DNA of 64,000 bases from Klebsiella indica (GTDB lineage: Bacteria > Pseudomonadota > Gammaproteobacteria > Enterobacterales > Enterobacteriaceae): positions 248,001-312,000 of the forward strand of contig NZ_VCHQ01000024.1 of assembly GCF_005860775.1 (NCBI RefSeq), written 5' to 3'. Under the pieces are notes generated by a model. That model ran no database searches. It was not told where the DNA came from and worked only from the letters and a program-made list of their open reading frames with translations. Position numbers and translations under genes: made by a program. This document shows, piece by piece, positions 41,171 to 53,729 of the stretch; within the stretch, counting starts at the first letter, position 1, and every line of letters begins with the position of its first letter.

Positions 41171-41728
41171 GTGATTAGCGATATCAGAAAAGATGCTGAA
41201 ACACGCATGGAAAAATGCGTAGAAGCGTTTAAAAACCAAATCAGCAAAATTCGCACGGGTCGTGCTTCTCCCAGCCTGCTGGATGGCATTGTCGTGGAAT
41301 ATTACGGCACCCCGACTCCGCTGCGTCAACTGGCGAGCGTGACGGTAGAAGACTCCCGTACGCTGAAAATCAACGTCTTTGACCGCTCCATGAGCCCGGC
41401 GGTTGAAAAAGCGATTATGGCTTCCGATCTCGGTCTGAACCCGAGCTCTGCCGGTAGCGATATCCGTGTTCCGCTGCCGCCGCTGACTGAAGAGCGTCGT
41501 AAAGACCTGACTAAAATCGTTCGCGGCGAAGCAGAGCAGGCGCGCGTGGCCGTTCGTAACGTTCGCCGTGATGCCAACGATAAAGTGAAGGCTCTTTTGA
41601 AAGAAAAAGAGATCAGCGAAGATGACGATCGCCGTTCTCAGGACGAAGTACAAAAACTGACTGACGCCGCGATTAAAAAAGTCGATGCGGCGCTGACGGA
41701 AAAAGAAGCGGAACTGATGCAGTTCTGA
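41171..41728 (+). CDS. frr: Frr, ribosome recycling factor
   Basis: Splits post-termination ribosomes with EF-G. 185 residues, a three-helix-bundle plus beta domain protein; typical segments are [36 protein letters not shown] and the C-terminal long helix. The start is GTG at 41171, as in E. coli, preceded by AAGGATTCG. Repeats flank the gene on both sides (degenerate ERIC upstream, 120-bp element downstream), so it is probably transcribed from its own promoter near 41090-41110. Confidence 0.98.
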   Translation: MISDIRKDAETRMEKCVEAFKNQISKIRTGRASPSLLDGIVVEYYGTPTPLRQLASVTVEDSRTLKINVFDRSMSPAVEKAIMASDLGLNPSSAGSDIRVPLPPLTEERRKDLTKIVRGEAEQARVAVRNVRRDANDKVKALLKEKEISEDDDRRSQDEVQKLTDAAIKKVDAALTEKEAELMQF

Positions 41729-41815
41729 TTCTTTGCCGATACGTAGCCGTAATCGTCTGCGTAAAATCTGAAACGCCGTACAGGAGACCGTACGCTCAAT
41801 TTTCGGGATTGCGTA

Positions 41816-41935
41816 TATACCCTAATTCATTCGCGTTGCAGGGCAAAATGGTTAACCGTTTTGAACTGCGCGGGCGTTAACGCTAAAAGGGCGAGTATTG
41901 TCAACGCACATGCAACGTGAAGCATGACGGGTATA
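41816..41935. repeat. 120-bp ERIC-derived element lacking the usual core
   Basis: Perfect 7-bp ends TATACCC (41816-41822) and GGGTATA (41929-41935). The outer parts match ERIC ends (ATTCGCGTTGCAGG on the left; GCACATGCAACGTGAAGCATGACGGG on the right), but the conserved GCTCACCCC...GATTCAC centre is missing. Instead it has a 20-base near-palindrome around GGTTAACC (41844-41863) followed by CGCGGGC, the same insert seen in the hemL-clcA element. It fills part of the 337-bp frr-dxr gap; the flanks hold short inverted repeats (CGTAC/GTACG near 41778-41796) and probably the dxr promoter. Confidence 0.8.
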
Positions 41936-42065
41936 GATGGCGGGTTTTGCCGCTTTTGGTTATATCAAAGGCTGGCACCGCCGTCCGATAACCTGATGAT
42001 TGATGCCAGCGGGCGCTGACGGCGTTTTGCTTTTTTATCCTGTCGTTATTTCTTCTGGACGCCTC

Positions 42066-43259
42066 ATGAAGCAATTAACCATTCTCGGTTCAACGGGTTC
42101 TATCGGCTGTAGCACGCTGGATGTGGTGCGTCATAACCCCGGCAGCTTTTCCATCGCCGCGCTGGTCGCGGGGAAAAATGTTGACCGTATGGTTGAACAA
42201 TGTCTGGAATTCTCCCCTCGTTACGCGGTAATGGATGATGCGCACAGCGCTGAATTGCTGCGGACAAAACTGCGTGAGCATAGCAGCCGTACTGAGGTCA
42301 TGAGCGGTCAACAAGCCGCAGCTGATGTTGCGGCACTGGACGACGTTGATCAGGTGATGGCGGCTATTGTTGGTGCGGCAGGCCTGGTACCAACGCTTTC
42401 GGCGATTCGTGCCGGAAAAACGGTGCTATTGGCGAACAAAGAATCGCTGGTGACCTGCGGTCGTCTGTTTATGGAGGCCGTGCAGCAAAATGGCGCACGT
42501 TTGTTGCCGGTGGATAGTGAACATAATGCGATTTTTCAGAGTATGCCGGAAACCGTTCAGCATCATCTCGGATATGCTGATCTAACGCTTAATGGCGTGG
42601 CGTCGATTCTTCTCACTGGCTCCGGCGGTCCGTTCCGGGAAACGGCGATCTCTGAACTGGCGGCAATGACGCCGGATCAGGCCTGCCGTCATCCAAACTG
42701 GTCAATGGGGCGCAAGATTTCCGTCGATTCCGCGACCATGATGAACAAAGGTCTGGAGTATATTGAAGCGCGCTGGCTGTTTAATGCTTCCGCGCAGCAA
42801 ATGGAAGTTCTGATTCATCCGCAATCGGTGATTCACTCGATGGTGCGTTATCAGGATGGCAGCGTCCTGGCGCAGCTCGGCGAGCCGGATATGCGTACGC
42901 CGATTGCCCACACGATGGGCTGGCCAACGCGTCTTCGTTCCGGGGTGAAACCGCTGGATTTCTGCCAGTTGAGCAATCTGAGCTTCTCGGCGCCGGATTA
43001 TGCGCGTTATCCCTGTCTGAAGCTGGCGATGGACGCCTTTGACGTCGGTCAGGCGGCGACAACGGCACTGAATGCGGCGAATGAGGTTTCGGTGGCGGCC
43101 TTCCTGAATGGCGATATCCGCTTCACCGATATTGCGGCGATAAACCAGGCGGTCCTCGATCAACTGGCGCTGAACGACCCGCAATGTATTGATGAGGTGC
43201 TCACCATTGACGCGATGGCCCGGGCCTGCGCGCGTCAGTTGCTGACGATGAGGGGCTAA
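42066..43259 (+). CDS. dxr: Dxr, 1-deoxy-D-xylulose 5-phosphate reductoisomerase
   Basis: Second step of the MEP pathway, making methylerythritol 4-phosphate for isoprenoids. 397 residues. The NADPH loop GSTGSIG at residue 9, the metal/substrate segment [11 protein letters not shown] near 150 and [18 protein letters not shown] near 220 are conserved. The ATG at 42066 follows the CTGGACGCCTC leader; the open frame reaches further upstream without support. Its pathway ends in the substrate used by UppS, encoded next. Confidence 0.98.
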   Translation: MKQLTILGSTGSIGCSTLDVVRHNPGSFSIAALVAGKNVDRMVEQCLEFSPRYAVMDDAHSAELLRTKLREHSSRTEVMSGQQAAADVAALDDVDQVMAAIVGAAGLVPTLSAIRAGKTVLLANKESLVTCGRLFMEAVQQNGARLLPVDSEHNAIFQSMPETVQHHLGYADLTLNGVASILLTGSGGPFRETAISELAAMTPDQACRHPNWSMGRKISVDSATMMNKGLEYIEARWLFNASAQQMEVLIHPQSVIHSMVRYQDGSVLAQLGEPDMRTPIAHTMGWPTRLRSGVKPLDFCQLSNLSFSAPDYARYPCLKLAMDAFDVGQAATTALNAANEVSVAAFLNGDIRFTDIAAINQAVLDQLALNDPQCIDEVLTIDAMARACARQLLTMRG

Positions 43260-43352
43260 TCTGATACGCGCTGTGATATTTGTGGGCGCTGGGCTTCGGT
43301 GATATAGTCTGCGCCATCCGATCGTTGCATGTTGTTGTGAAAGATTACGGTG

Positions 43353-43376
43353 GCCGTGGCAAGACACGGCTTTTTT
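43353..43376 (+). terminator. Rho-independent terminator after dxr
   Basis: GCCGTG (43353-43358) pairs with CACGGC (43365-43370), followed by six T (43371-43376). Confidence 0.88.
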
Positions 43377-43502
43377 GCGTAAAGCATTTGGTTGTTCTCT
43401 GCGATTGGCCGTAGCACTGGCACCGGATGAAAATGCGTATCCAGCGCTGACCTGTGGCCGTGTTTGGTAGCTTAGCTAATCCTTATTATGGACTTAAAAC
43501 GC

Positions 43503-44264
43503 GTGATGTTGTCTGCTAATCAAACTGTCAGCGAAATGTCGCCTGCACATGGCTGTCGCCATGTCGCCATTATTATGGACGGCAACGGTCGTTGGGCGAA
43601 GCGCCAGGGGAAGATTCGTGCCTTTGGTCATAAAGCCGGGGCGAAATCTGTTCGTCGCGCAGTCTCTTTCGCGGCAAATAATGGGATTGAAGCGTTAACG
43701 TTATACGCGTTCAGTAGTGAAAACTGGAGTCGACCGGCGCAGGAAGTCAGTGCGCTGATGGAACTGTTTGTCTGGGCGCTGGATAGTGAAGTGAAGAGTT
43801 TGCACAGGCATAATGTGCGGCTGCGTATTATCGGCGAGACGACGCGTTTCAACGCACGTTTACAGGATCGTATCCGTAAAGCGGAAGCGTTGACGGAGAA
43901 CAATACGGGGTTGACCCTGAACATTGCGGCGAACTACGGGGGGCGTTGGGATATTGTCCAGGGCGTTCGCCATCTGGCAAGGCAGGTTCAGGATGGGGGG
44001 CTGCAACCCGATCAAATTACGGAAGAGATGCTGAGTCAGCAAGTCTGTATGCATGAACTGGCGCCCGTCGATTTAGTTATCAGGACCGGGGGAGAGCATC
44101 GCATCAGTAACTTTTTGATTTGGCAAATTGCCTATGCTGAACTCTATTTTACGGATGTTCTTTGGCCCGACTTTGCGGAAGAGGACTTTGAAGGTGCACT
44201 CCATGCCTTTGTTAATCGAGAGCGTCGATTTGGCGGTACTGAACCGGGTGGCAACAATGACTGA
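43503..44264 (+). CDS. ispU: UppS (IspU), undecaprenyl diphosphate synthase
   Basis: Cis-prenyltransferase that builds the C55 lipid carrier for peptidoglycan and O-antigen. With the GTG start at 43503 it has 253 residues as in E. coli, and the catalytic Asp26 falls in IIMDGNGRWAK. The next codon is ATG (43506), so either could be used; an ATG at 43488 is also in frame. Further motifs: TLYAFSSENW, LNIAANYGGRWD and RTGGEHRISNFL. It begins the uppS-cdsA-rseP-bamA-skp-lpxD run of envelope genes. Confidence 0.97.
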   Translation: MMLSANQTVSEMSPAHGCRHVAIIMDGNGRWAKRQGKIRAFGHKAGAKSVRRAVSFAANNGIEALTLYAFSSENWSRPAQEVSALMELFVWALDSEVKSLHRHNVRLRIIGETTRFNARLQDRIRKAEALTENNTGLTLNIAANYGGRWDIVQGVRHLARQVQDGGLQPDQITEEMLSQQVCMHELAPVDLVIRTGGEHRISNFLIWQIAYAELYFTDVLWPDFAEEDFEGALHAFVNRERRFGGTEPGGNND

Positions 44265-44276
44265 TGGGGGTCACTT

Positions 44277-45134
44277 TTGCTGAAGTATCGGCTGATTTCT
44301 GCTTTCGTCTTAATTCCCGTCGTTATTGCGGCGCTTTTTCTATTGCCGCCCGCGGGGTTTGCCATCGTCACGCTGGTTGTCTGTATGCTCGCCGCCTGGG
44401 AGTGGGGGCAATTTAGCGGTTTCACTTCAACGGCCCAGCGTGTCTGGCTATCATTGCTTTGCGGTCTGCTGCTGGCGTTGATGCTTTTTCTGATGCCAGA
44501 ATACCATTATGACGCTCATCAACCGCTGGTGGAAGGCGCGCTATGGGCGTCATTTGGCTGGTGGATCGCTGCACTCTTTTTAGTCCTCACTTATCCCGCT
44601 TCAGCGGCCTTCTGGCGGCATTCAAAAACATTACGTTTGATTTTTGGCTTCCTGACCATTGTCCCTTTCTTTTGGGGTATGCTGGCGCTGCGGGCCTGGC
44701 ATTATGCTGATGACCACTATAGCGGCGCGCTGTGGTTACTGTATGTGATGATCCTGGTCTGGGGCGCGGATTCCGGGGCTTATATGTTTGGTAAGATGTT
44801 TGGCAAGCATAAGCTGGCGCCGAAGGTTTCTCCGGGTAAAACCTGGCAGGGTTTTTTCGGTGGGTTATTAACGGCGGCGGTGATTTCGTGGGTTTACGGT
44901 TGGTGGGCGCAACTGGATGTTACGCCTGCGGTGCTGTTGGTTTGTTCTGTTGTCGCGGCCCTGGCCTCAGTGCTCGGCGATCTAACCGAGAGTATGTTTA
45001 AGCGGGAGGCCGGCATCAAAGATAGCGGAAATCTGATACCTGGACATGGCGGTATTCTGGATCGCATCGATAGCCTGACGGCTGCGGTACCTGTGTTCGC
45101 ATGCCTGCTATTGTTAGTATTCAGGACGATTTGA
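44277..45134 (+). CDS. cdsA: CdsA, phosphatidate cytidylyltransferase
   Basis: Makes CDP-diacylglycerol, the precursor of all phospholipids, in the inner membrane. 285 residues with about eight membrane segments. The family signature near the C-terminus is complete: [13 protein letters not shown] followed by [13 protein letters not shown]. The start is TTG at 44277 behind GGGGGTCAC, the same weak start used in E. coli, which keeps expression low. Twelve bases after uppS; rseP begins 11 bases further. Confidence 0.97.
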   Translation: MLKYRLISAFVLIPVVIAALFLLPPAGFAIVTLVVCMLAAWEWGQFSGFTSTAQRVWLSLLCGLLLALMLFLMPEYHYDAHQPLVEGALWASFGWWIAALFLVLTYPASAAFWRHSKTLRLIFGFLTIVPFFWGMLALRAWHYADDHYSGALWLLYVMILVWGADSGAYMFGKMFGKHKLAPKVSPGKTWQGFFGGLLTAAVISWVYGWWAQLDVTPAVLLVCSVVAALASVLGDLTESMFKREAGIKDSGNLIPGHGGILDRIDSLTAAVPVFACLLLLVFRTI

Positions 45135-45145
45135 CGGAAGGTGTT

Positions 45146-46498
45146 ATGCTGAGCATTCTCTGGAATCTGGCTGCTTTTATTATTGCGTTGGGCGTGCTGA
45201 TTACCGTCCATGAATTCGGCCATTTCTGGGTTGCCCGCCGCTGTGGCATCCGCGTTGAGCGTTTTTCTATTGGCTTTGGTAAGGCGCTGTGGCATCGCTA
45301 TGATAAGCAGGGAACAGAATTTGTCATCGCGCTTATCCCGTTGGGCGGTTATGTCAAAATGCTTGACGAACGCGTCGAGCCAGTGGCGCCAGAGATGCGC
45401 CACTATGCGTTCAACAACAAATCTGTTGGTCAGCGTGCGGCGGTGATTGCTGCCGGGCCAGTTGCGAACTTCCTTTTTGCTATTTTTGCCTGGTGGTTAG
45501 TCTTCATTATCGGTGTTCCAGGCGTTCGTCCGGTTGTTGGCGATATATCGCCCAACTCGATCGCCGCGCAGGCACAAATTGCAAAAGGTATGGAACTTAA
45601 AGCGATAGATGGTATCGAAACGCCTGATTGGGATGCGGTACGTATGGCTCTGGTGGCGAAGATAGGCGATCGGCAGACAATTGTTACCGTCGCCCCTTTC
45701 GGGAGTAACCAACGCCAGGATAAAATCCTCGATCTGCGGCACTGGGCGTTCGAGCCGGATAAACAAGATCCGGTCACGTCGTTAGGTATTCGGCCGCGTA
45801 GCGCGCAGATCGGTACGGTTCTGGCGGAAGTACAATCTCACTCGGCGGCGCAGAAGGCGGGTTTGCAAGCGGGCGACAGGATCGTGAAAGTCGATGGTCA
45901 ACCGTTAACACAGTGGATGACGTTTGTTAATCTGGTGCGTGATAATCCGGGCAGGGCGTTAGTTCTGGAGATCGAACGGCAGGGGAGTCCTTTGTCGGTA
46001 ACCTTGACGCCAGATACGAAGTCCACCCGGGGCAAAGCTGAAGGGTTTGCAGGGGTGGTACCGAAGGTCATCCCGCTGCCTGATGAATATAAGACAGTGC
46101 GTCAGTACGGGCCGTTTACCGCCATCGCTGAAGCCACGGATAAAACCTGGCGATTGATGTCGTTAACGGTCAGGATGCTGGGCAAATTGATAACCGGTGA
46201 TGTCAAACTGAACAACCTCAGCGGGCCGATCTCTATCGCCCAGGGGGCTGGGATGTCAGCGGAGTTTGGGTTGATTTATTATCTGATGTTCCTTGCGCTG
46301 ATTAGCGTGAACCTCGGAATAATCAACTTGTTCCCGCTTCCCGTTCTTGACGGGGGACATTTACTGTTTTTGGCGCTTGAAAAGCTGAAAGGCAGACCGG
46401 TATCCGAGCGAGTTCAAGACTTTAGTTATCGCATTGGCTCTCTGTTGCTGGTGCTGTTAATGGGGCTTGCACTTTTCAATGATTTCTCTCGGTTGTAA
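45146..46498 (+). CDS. rseP: RseP, site-2 intramembrane zinc protease
   Basis: Cuts the anti-sigma factor RseA in the membrane after DegS, freeing sigma-E. 450 residues. Zinc motif HEFGH at residues 22-26 in the first membrane segment, two periplasmic PDZ domains (about 115-210 and 205-310) and the third zinc ligand Asp in [13 protein letters not shown] near 402. The ATG at 45146 matches the family N-terminus [11 protein letters not shown]. Its target regulon includes degP and the assembly genes that follow (bamA, skp). Confidence 0.98.
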   Translation: MLSILWNLAAFIIALGVLITVHEFGHFWVARRCGIRVERFSIGFGKALWHRYDKQGTEFVIALIPLGGYVKMLDERVEPVAPEMRHYAFNNKSVGQRAAVIAAGPVANFLFAIFAWWLVFIIGVPGVRPVVGDISPNSIAAQAQIAKGMELKAIDGIETPDWDAVRMALVAKIGDRQTIVTVAPFGSNQRQDKILDLRHWAFEPDKQDPVTSLGIRPRSAQIGTVLAEVQSHSAAQKAGLQAGDRIVKVDGQPLTQWMTFVNLVRDNPGRALVLEIERQGSPLSVTLTPDTKSTRGKAEGFAGVVPKVIPLPDEYKTVRQYGPFTAIAEATDKTWRLMSLTVRMLGKLITGDVKLNNLSGPISIAQGAGMSAEFGLIYYLMFLALISVNLGIINLFPLPVLDGGHLLFLALEKLKGRPVSERVQDFSYRIGSLLLVLLMGLALFNDFSRL

Positions 46499-46511
46499 GA
46501 GAGTTTGTTAG

Positions 46512-48959
<2,448 letters not shown>

Positions 48960-49084
48960 TTGTGTTTGGCGACAATGGAATGTGCGTGCAGTATAGCGCT
49001 GGCTATTGGCGATAACCGAGGTTATCGCCTGGCCACGCAAAGAACGGTACCCCAGGGTACTCATGGGATGGTAAGGAGTTAATT

Positions 49085-49570
49085 GTGAAAAAGTGGTTAT
49101 TAGCTGCAGGTCTGGGGTTAGCAATAGTAACGTCCGCTCAGGCGGCAGATAAAATTGCAATGGTTAACATGAACAGCCTGTTCCAGCAGGTTGCCCAGAA
49201 AACTGGCGTTTCTAACACGCTGGAAAACGAGTTCAAAGGCCGCGCCAGCGAGCTGCAGCGAATGGAAGGCGATCTGCAGTCTAAAATGCAGCGTCTGCAG
49301 TCGATGAAAGCGGGCTCTGACCGGACCAAACTGGAAAAAGACGTGATGGCGCAGCGCCAGACTTTCTCTCAGAAAGCCCAGTCTTTCGAACAGGATCGCG
49401 CCCGTCGCTCTAACGAAGAGCGCGGCAAACTGGTGACGCGTATTCAGACTGCGGTGCAGAAAGTTGCCAAAGATGAGGATATTGATCTGGTTGTCGACTC
49501 CAATGCCGTTGCATACAACAGCAGCGATGTGAAAGACATCACCGCTGATGTGCTGAAACAGGTTAAATAA
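49085..49570 (+). CDS. skp: Skp, periplasmic chaperone
   Basis: Trimeric chaperone that holds unfolded outer-membrane proteins for BamA. The 161-residue precursor has a signal peptide ending TSAQA (about residue 20), and the long tentacle coiled coil spans about residues 50-130. The start is GTG at 49085 behind GTAAGGAGTTAATT. It lies 125 bp after bamA and 3 bp before lpxD, coupling protein delivery and lipid A synthesis in one transcript. Confidence 0.98.
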   Translation: MKKWLLAAGLGLAIVTSAQAADKIAMVNMNSLFQQVAQKTGVSNTLENEFKGRASELQRMEGDLQSKMQRLQSMKAGSDRTKLEKDVMAQRQTFSQKAQSFEQDRARRSNEERGKLVTRIQTAVQKVAKDEDIDLVVDSNAVAYNSSDVKDITADVLKQVK

Positions 49571-49573
49571 GTA

Positions 49574-50599
49574 ATGCCTTCAATTCGACTGGCTGATTTA
49601 GCCCGGCAGTTGGATGCAGAACTACACGGTGATGGCGATATCGTCATCACCGGCGTTGCGTCCATGCAGTCCGCGAAAACGGGCCATATTACTTTCATGG
49701 TAAATCCTAAGTACCGTGAACGCCTGACCGCTTGCCAGGCATCTGCCGTTGTGATGACGCAGGATGATCTCCCTTTTGCTCATAGTGCCGCGCTGGTCGT
49801 GCGCAATCCCTACCTGACCTATGCGCGTATGGCTCAGATTCTTGATACCACGCCGCAGCCGGCGCACGATATTGCGCCCAGCGCGGTCATTGATGGGACA
49901 GCGAAGCTGGGAGCCGGCGTTGCTATTGGGCCGAATGCCGTTATCGAATCGGGCGTGGTTCTCGGTGATAACGTCATTATCGGCGCAGGGTGTTTCGTTG
50001 GGAAAAATACGAAAATAGGTGCAGGTTCGCGTTTATGGGCCAATGTCACCGTTTATCACGATATAGAGATTGGCGAAAATTGCCTGATTCAGTCCAGTAC
50101 GGTGATTGGCGCGGACGGCTTCGGTTATGCCAACGATCGCGGCAACTGGGTGAAGATCCCGCAGCTTGGGCGCGTCATCATTGGCGATCGTGTGGAAATC
50201 GGCGCCTGCACAACAATTGACCGCGGCGCGCTGGACGATACCTTGATCGGTAACGGTGTCATCATTGATAATCAGTGCCAGATTGCGCATAACGTGGTGA
50301 TTGGCGACAATACCGCGGTTGCCGGTGGTGTAATCATGGCGGGTAGCCTGAAAATTGGCCGCTACTGCATGATTGGTGGCGCCAGCGTGATTAACGGGCA
50401 CATGGAGATCTGCGATAAGGTCACCGTGACGGGAATGGGGATGGTGATGCGTCCTATTACCGAGCCAGGGGTTTACTCTTCGGGTATTCCGCTGCAACCA
50501 AACAAGGTTTGGCGTAAAACCGCGGCATTAGTGCTGAATATTGATGATATGAGCAAGCGTCTCAAAGCCATTGAGCGCAAGGTTAATCAACAAGATTAG
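49574..50599 (+). CDS. lpxD: LpxD, UDP-3-O-acyl-glucosamine N-acyltransferase
   Basis: Third acylation step of lipid A synthesis, using 3-hydroxymyristoyl-ACP. 341 residues. N-terminal uridine-binding domain, then a long left-handed beta-helix of hexapeptide repeats (about residues 100-300) with the catalytic histidine in [12 protein letters not shown] near 239, and a C-terminal helical tail for ACP binding. Three bases after skp. Confidence 0.98.
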   Translation: MPSIRLADLARQLDAELHGDGDIVITGVASMQSAKTGHITFMVNPKYRERLTACQASAVVMTQDDLPFAHSAALVVRNPYLTYARMAQILDTTPQPAHDIAPSAVIDGTAKLGAGVAIGPNAVIESGVVLGDNVIIGAGCFVGKNTKIGAGSRLWANVTVYHDIEIGENCLIQSSTVIGADGFGYANDRGNWVKIPQLGRVIIGDRVEIGACTTIDRGALDDTLIGNGVIIDNQCQIAHNVVIGDNTAVAGGVIMAGSLKIGRYCMIGGASVINGHMEICDKVTVTGMGMVMRPITEPGVYSSGIPLQPNKVWRKTAALVLNIDDMSKRLKAIERKVNQQD

Positions 50600-50702
50600 T
50601 GTCCCCCTGCCCGGCACATTAAATTTTCGGCCTGTTGCGTCCATGGGATTGCTGCAGGCCGTGTTATTATTGTCTTTTAGTATATTTGACAGGAAGAGTA
50701 TT

Positions 50703-51158
50703 TTGACTACTGACACTCATACTCTGCACATTGAAGAGATTCTGGAACTTCTGCCCCACCGTTACCCGTTCCTGCTGGTCGATCGGGTGCTGGATTTTGA
50801 AGAAGGCCGTTTTCTGCGCGCAGTAAAAAATGTTTCTGTAAATGAGCCGTTTTTCCAGGGGCACTTCCCTGGTAAGCCGATTTTACCTGGTGTACTGATT
50901 CTGGAAGCAATGGCTCAGGCTACCGGTATTCTGGCGTTCAAAAGCGTCGGAAAACTGGAACCGGGCGAGCTCTATTATTTTGCCGGGATTGATGAAGCGC
51001 GTTTTAAACGCCCGGTCGTGCCAGGCGATCAGATGATTATGGAAGTCACTTTTGAGAAAACCCGTCGCGGTTTGACGCGTTTCAAAGGCGTTGCGCTGGT
51101 GGACGGGAAAGTGGTTTGCGAAGCAACGATGATGTGTGCCCGTAGCCGGGAGGCCTGA
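50703..51158 (+). CDS. fabZ: FabZ, 3-hydroxyacyl-ACP dehydratase
   Basis: Dehydrates 3-hydroxyacyl-ACPs in fatty acid elongation and so competes with LpxA and LpxD for 3-hydroxymyristoyl-ACP. 151 residues from a TTG start at 50703, supported by AGGAAGAG just ahead. Hot-dog fold with catalytic His54 (GHFPGKP) and Glu68 (LILEAMAQ). The frame is open further upstream into the lpxD end, but only this start gives the family N-terminus. Lies 104 bp after lpxD and 3 bp before lpxA. Confidence 0.98.
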   Translation: MTTDTHTLHIEEILELLPHRYPFLLVDRVLDFEEGRFLRAVKNVSVNEPFFQGHFPGKPILPGVLILEAMAQATGILAFKSVGKLEPGELYYFAGIDEARFKRPVVPGDQMIMEVTFEKTRRGLTRFKGVALVDGKVVCEATMMCARSREA

Positions 51159-51161
51159 TAC

Positions 51162-51950
51162 GTGATTGATAAAACCGCCTTTATTCATCCAACCGCTATT
51201 GTGGAAGACGGCGCTCGTATTGGCGCAAATGCTCATATTGGCCCGTTTTGTATTGTTGGCGCTGACGTCGAAATTGGCGAAGGCACCGTACTGAAATCTC
51301 ATGTTGTTATTAACGGTCATACCAAAATTGGCTGCGATAACGAGATCTATCAGTTCGCTTCCATTGGTGAAGTTAACCAGGATCTGAAATATGCTGGTGA
51401 ACCGACACGTGTGGAAATTGGCGATCGCAACCGCATCCGCGAAAGCGTCACCATTCATCGCGGCACAGTACAGGGCGGTGGATTAACGAAGGTGGGCAGT
51501 GATAACCTGCTAATGATCAACGCCCATGTGGCACATGATTGTACGCTTGGCGACCGCTGTATTCTGGCGAATAACGCCACGCTCGCGGGTCATGTTTCGC
51601 TGGATGATTTTGTTATCATCGGCGGAATGACCGCTGTGCATCAGTTCTGCATTATTGGCGCGCACGTCATGGTTGGCGGCTGCTCTGGCGTCGCGCAAGA
51701 CGTTCCGCCATTTGTTATTGCGCAGGGTAACCACGCAACGCCGTTTGGCGTCAATATCGAAGGGTTGAAGCGCCGTGGTTTCAGCCGTGAAGCGATCACC
51801 GCGATTCGCAACGCGTATAAGCTGCTGTATCGCAGCGGCAAAACGCTGGATGAAGCGAAGGCAGAGATCGCCGAACTGGCGGCACAGCACCCAGAAGTTC
51901 AGACATTTACCGACTTCTTTGCGCGTTCAACGCGCGGTCTGATTCGTTAA
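51162..51950 (+). CDS. lpxA: LpxA, UDP-GlcNAc O-acyltransferase
   Basis: First step of lipid A synthesis. 262 residues, GTG start at 51162. Residues 1-190 are a left-handed beta-helix of hexapeptide repeats ([16 protein letters not shown] and so on) with the catalytic His in [12 protein letters not shown] near 125, followed by a C-terminal helical domain. It overlaps lpxB by one base (TAATG). Confidence 0.98.
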   Translation: MIDKTAFIHPTAIVEDGARIGANAHIGPFCIVGADVEIGEGTVLKSHVVINGHTKIGCDNEIYQFASIGEVNQDLKYAGEPTRVEIGDRNRIRESVTIHRGTVQGGGLTKVGSDNLLMINAHVAHDCTLGDRCILANNATLAGHVSLDDFVIIGGMTAVHQFCIIGAHVMVGGCSGVAQDVPPFVIAQGNHATPFGVNIEGLKRRGFSREAITAIRNAYKLLYRSGKTLDEAKAEIAELAAQHPEVQTFTDFFARSTRGLIR

Positions 51951-53098
51951 TGGCTGGACAGCGTCCCTTAACGATTGCCCTGGTCGCCGGAGAAACCTCC
52001 GGCGATATTCTTGGTGCCGGCCTTATCCGCGCACTCAAGGCTCGCGTACCTGATGCCCGCTTTGTTGGCGTAGCGGGGCCGCTAATGCAGGCCGAAGGCT
52101 GCGAAGCCTGGTATGAGATGGAAGAGCTGGCGGTCATGGGCATTGTTGAAGTGCTCGGTCGCCTGCGTCGTCTGTTGCATATTCGCGCCGATCTGACCCG
52201 ACGATTCACCGAACTTAAACCCGATGTGTTTGTCGGTATTGATGCCCCTGATTTCAATATCACGCTCGAAGGCAACCTGAAGCAACAGGGTATTAAAACG
52301 ATCCATTACGTGAGCCCATCGGTTTGGGCATGGCGGCAAAAACGCGTTTTCAAAATTGGCAGATCCACCGATCTGGTGCTGGCATTTCTGCCTTTTGAAA
52401 AAGCGTTTTATGACAAATTCAACGTTCCGTGCCGGTTTATCGGCCATACAATGGCCGATGCGATGCCTCTGGACCCGGATAAAGGTGCGGCGCGCGATCG
52501 CCTGGGAATCGCCCGGGAGGCGCACTGCCTGGCGCTACTGCCCGGTAGCCGCGGCGCGGAAGTGGAGATGCTCAGCGCAGATTTCCTGAAAACGGCGCAG
52601 ATCCTGCGAAATGATTATCCTGACCTGGAGATTGTCGTGCCGCTGGTTAATGCAAAGCGTCGCGAACAGTTTGAGCGCATCAAAGCGCAAACAGCGCCGG
52701 ATCTGGCTGTGCATCTGCTTGATGGCCAGGCGCGGGATGCGATGATCGCCAGTGATGCCGCGCTGCTGGCTTCCGGGACGGCGGCGCTGGAGTGTATGCT
52801 GGCGAAATGTCCGATGGTCGTTGGCTATCGGATGAAGCCGTTTACCTTCTGGCTGGCGAAGCGACTGGTTAAAACCGACTATGTGTCGTTGCCGAATTTG
52901 CTTGCCGGACGCGAACTGGTCAAAGAGTTGCTGCAGGATGAATGCCAGCCACAGGCGTTAGCCGATGTGCTGAAGCCGCTGCTGGACGATAGCAAAGCCA
53001 GCCACGATATGCATGAGACTTTCCGTACGCTGCATCAGCAGATCCGTTGCAACGCTGATGAGCAGGCGGCGGATGCAGTACTGGAGTTAGCAAAATGA
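51950..53098 (+). CDS. lpxB: LpxB, lipid A disaccharide synthase
   Basis: GT-B-fold glycosyltransferase (family 19) that joins lipid X and UDP-2,3-diacylglucosamine. 382 residues. N-terminal [14 protein letters not shown] and the conserved CHCL-like segment [10 protein letters not shown] near residue 200 are intact; SGTAALE lies near 280. Overlaps lpxA upstream and rnhB downstream (ATGA), so fabZ-lpxA-lpxB-rnhB are translationally linked. Confidence 0.98.
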   Translation: MAGQRPLTIALVAGETSGDILGAGLIRALKARVPDARFVGVAGPLMQAEGCEAWYEMEELAVMGIVEVLGRLRRLLHIRADLTRRFTELKPDVFVGIDAPDFNITLEGNLKQQGIKTIHYVSPSVWAWRQKRVFKIGRSTDLVLAFLPFEKAFYDKFNVPCRFIGHTMADAMPLDPDKGAARDRLGIAREAHCLALLPGSRGAEVEMLSADFLKTAQILRNDYPDLEIVVPLVNAKRREQFERIKAQTAPDLAVHLLDGQARDAMIASDAALLASGTAALECMLAKCPMVVGYRMKPFTFWLAKRLVKTDYVSLPNLLAGRELVKELLQDECQPQALADVLKPLLDDSKASHDMHETFRTLHQQIRCNADEQAADAVLELAK

Positions 53099-53691
53099 TG
53101 GAATTCGTTTATCCGCACGCCCGTCTGGTTGCCGGCGTTGATGAAGTTGGCCGCGGTCCGCTGGTTGGCGCTGTGGTTACTGCGGCGGTTATTCTCGATC
53201 CGGAAAGGCCGATCGTCGGTCTTAATGACTCAAAAAAGCTAAGTGAAAAACGCCGTCTGGCGCTATTTGACGAGATCAAAGAAAAAGCGCTGTGCTGGAG
53301 CCTTGGCCGTGCGGAACCGCATGAAATCGATACGCTGAATATTCTGCATGCGACTATGCTGGCAATGCAGCGCGCCGTCGCTGGCCTGAGTATTCCTCCT
53401 GAGTTTGTCCTGATTGATGGTAACCGCTGTCCCTCACTACCCATGCCTTCGCTGGCGGTTGTTAAAGGAGACAGCCGGGTGGCGGAAATTAGCGCTGCGT
53501 CGATTCTGGCGAAGGTGACACGCGATGCTGAAATGGCTGAACTTGATCGGGCCTTTCCCCAGTACGGCTTTGCGCAACATAAAGGTTATCCCACCGCTTT
53601 TCATCTGCAAAAGCTGCTGGAACATGGCGTCATCGAGCAATACCGGCGTAGTTTCGGCCCGGTGAAACGTGCGCTGGGCCTGGCGTCCTGA
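53095..53691 (+). CDS. rnhB: RnhB, ribonuclease HII
   Basis: Removes ribonucleotides from DNA and RNA of RNA-DNA hybrids. 198 residues as in E. coli; active-site Asp16 and Glu17 in [11 protein letters not shown], a further acidic residue in LIDGNR and in VTRDAEM. The chosen ATG at 53095 overlaps the lpxB stop; a second ATG follows immediately at 53098, so the first residue is uncertain by one. Confidence 0.97.
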   Translation: MMEFVYPHARLVAGVDEVGRGPLVGAVVTAAVILDPERPIVGLNDSKKLSEKRRLALFDEIKEKALCWSLGRAEPHEIDTLNILHATMLAMQRAVAGLSIPPEFVLIDGNRCPSLPMPSLAVVKGDSRVAEISAASILAKVTRDAEMAELDRAFPQYGFAQHKGYPTAFHLQKLLEHGVIEQYRRSFGPVKRALGLAS

Positions 53692-53729
53692 ATTGGTATG
53701 CAAGCAATTAAGTAACGCAGGATCTGAAG

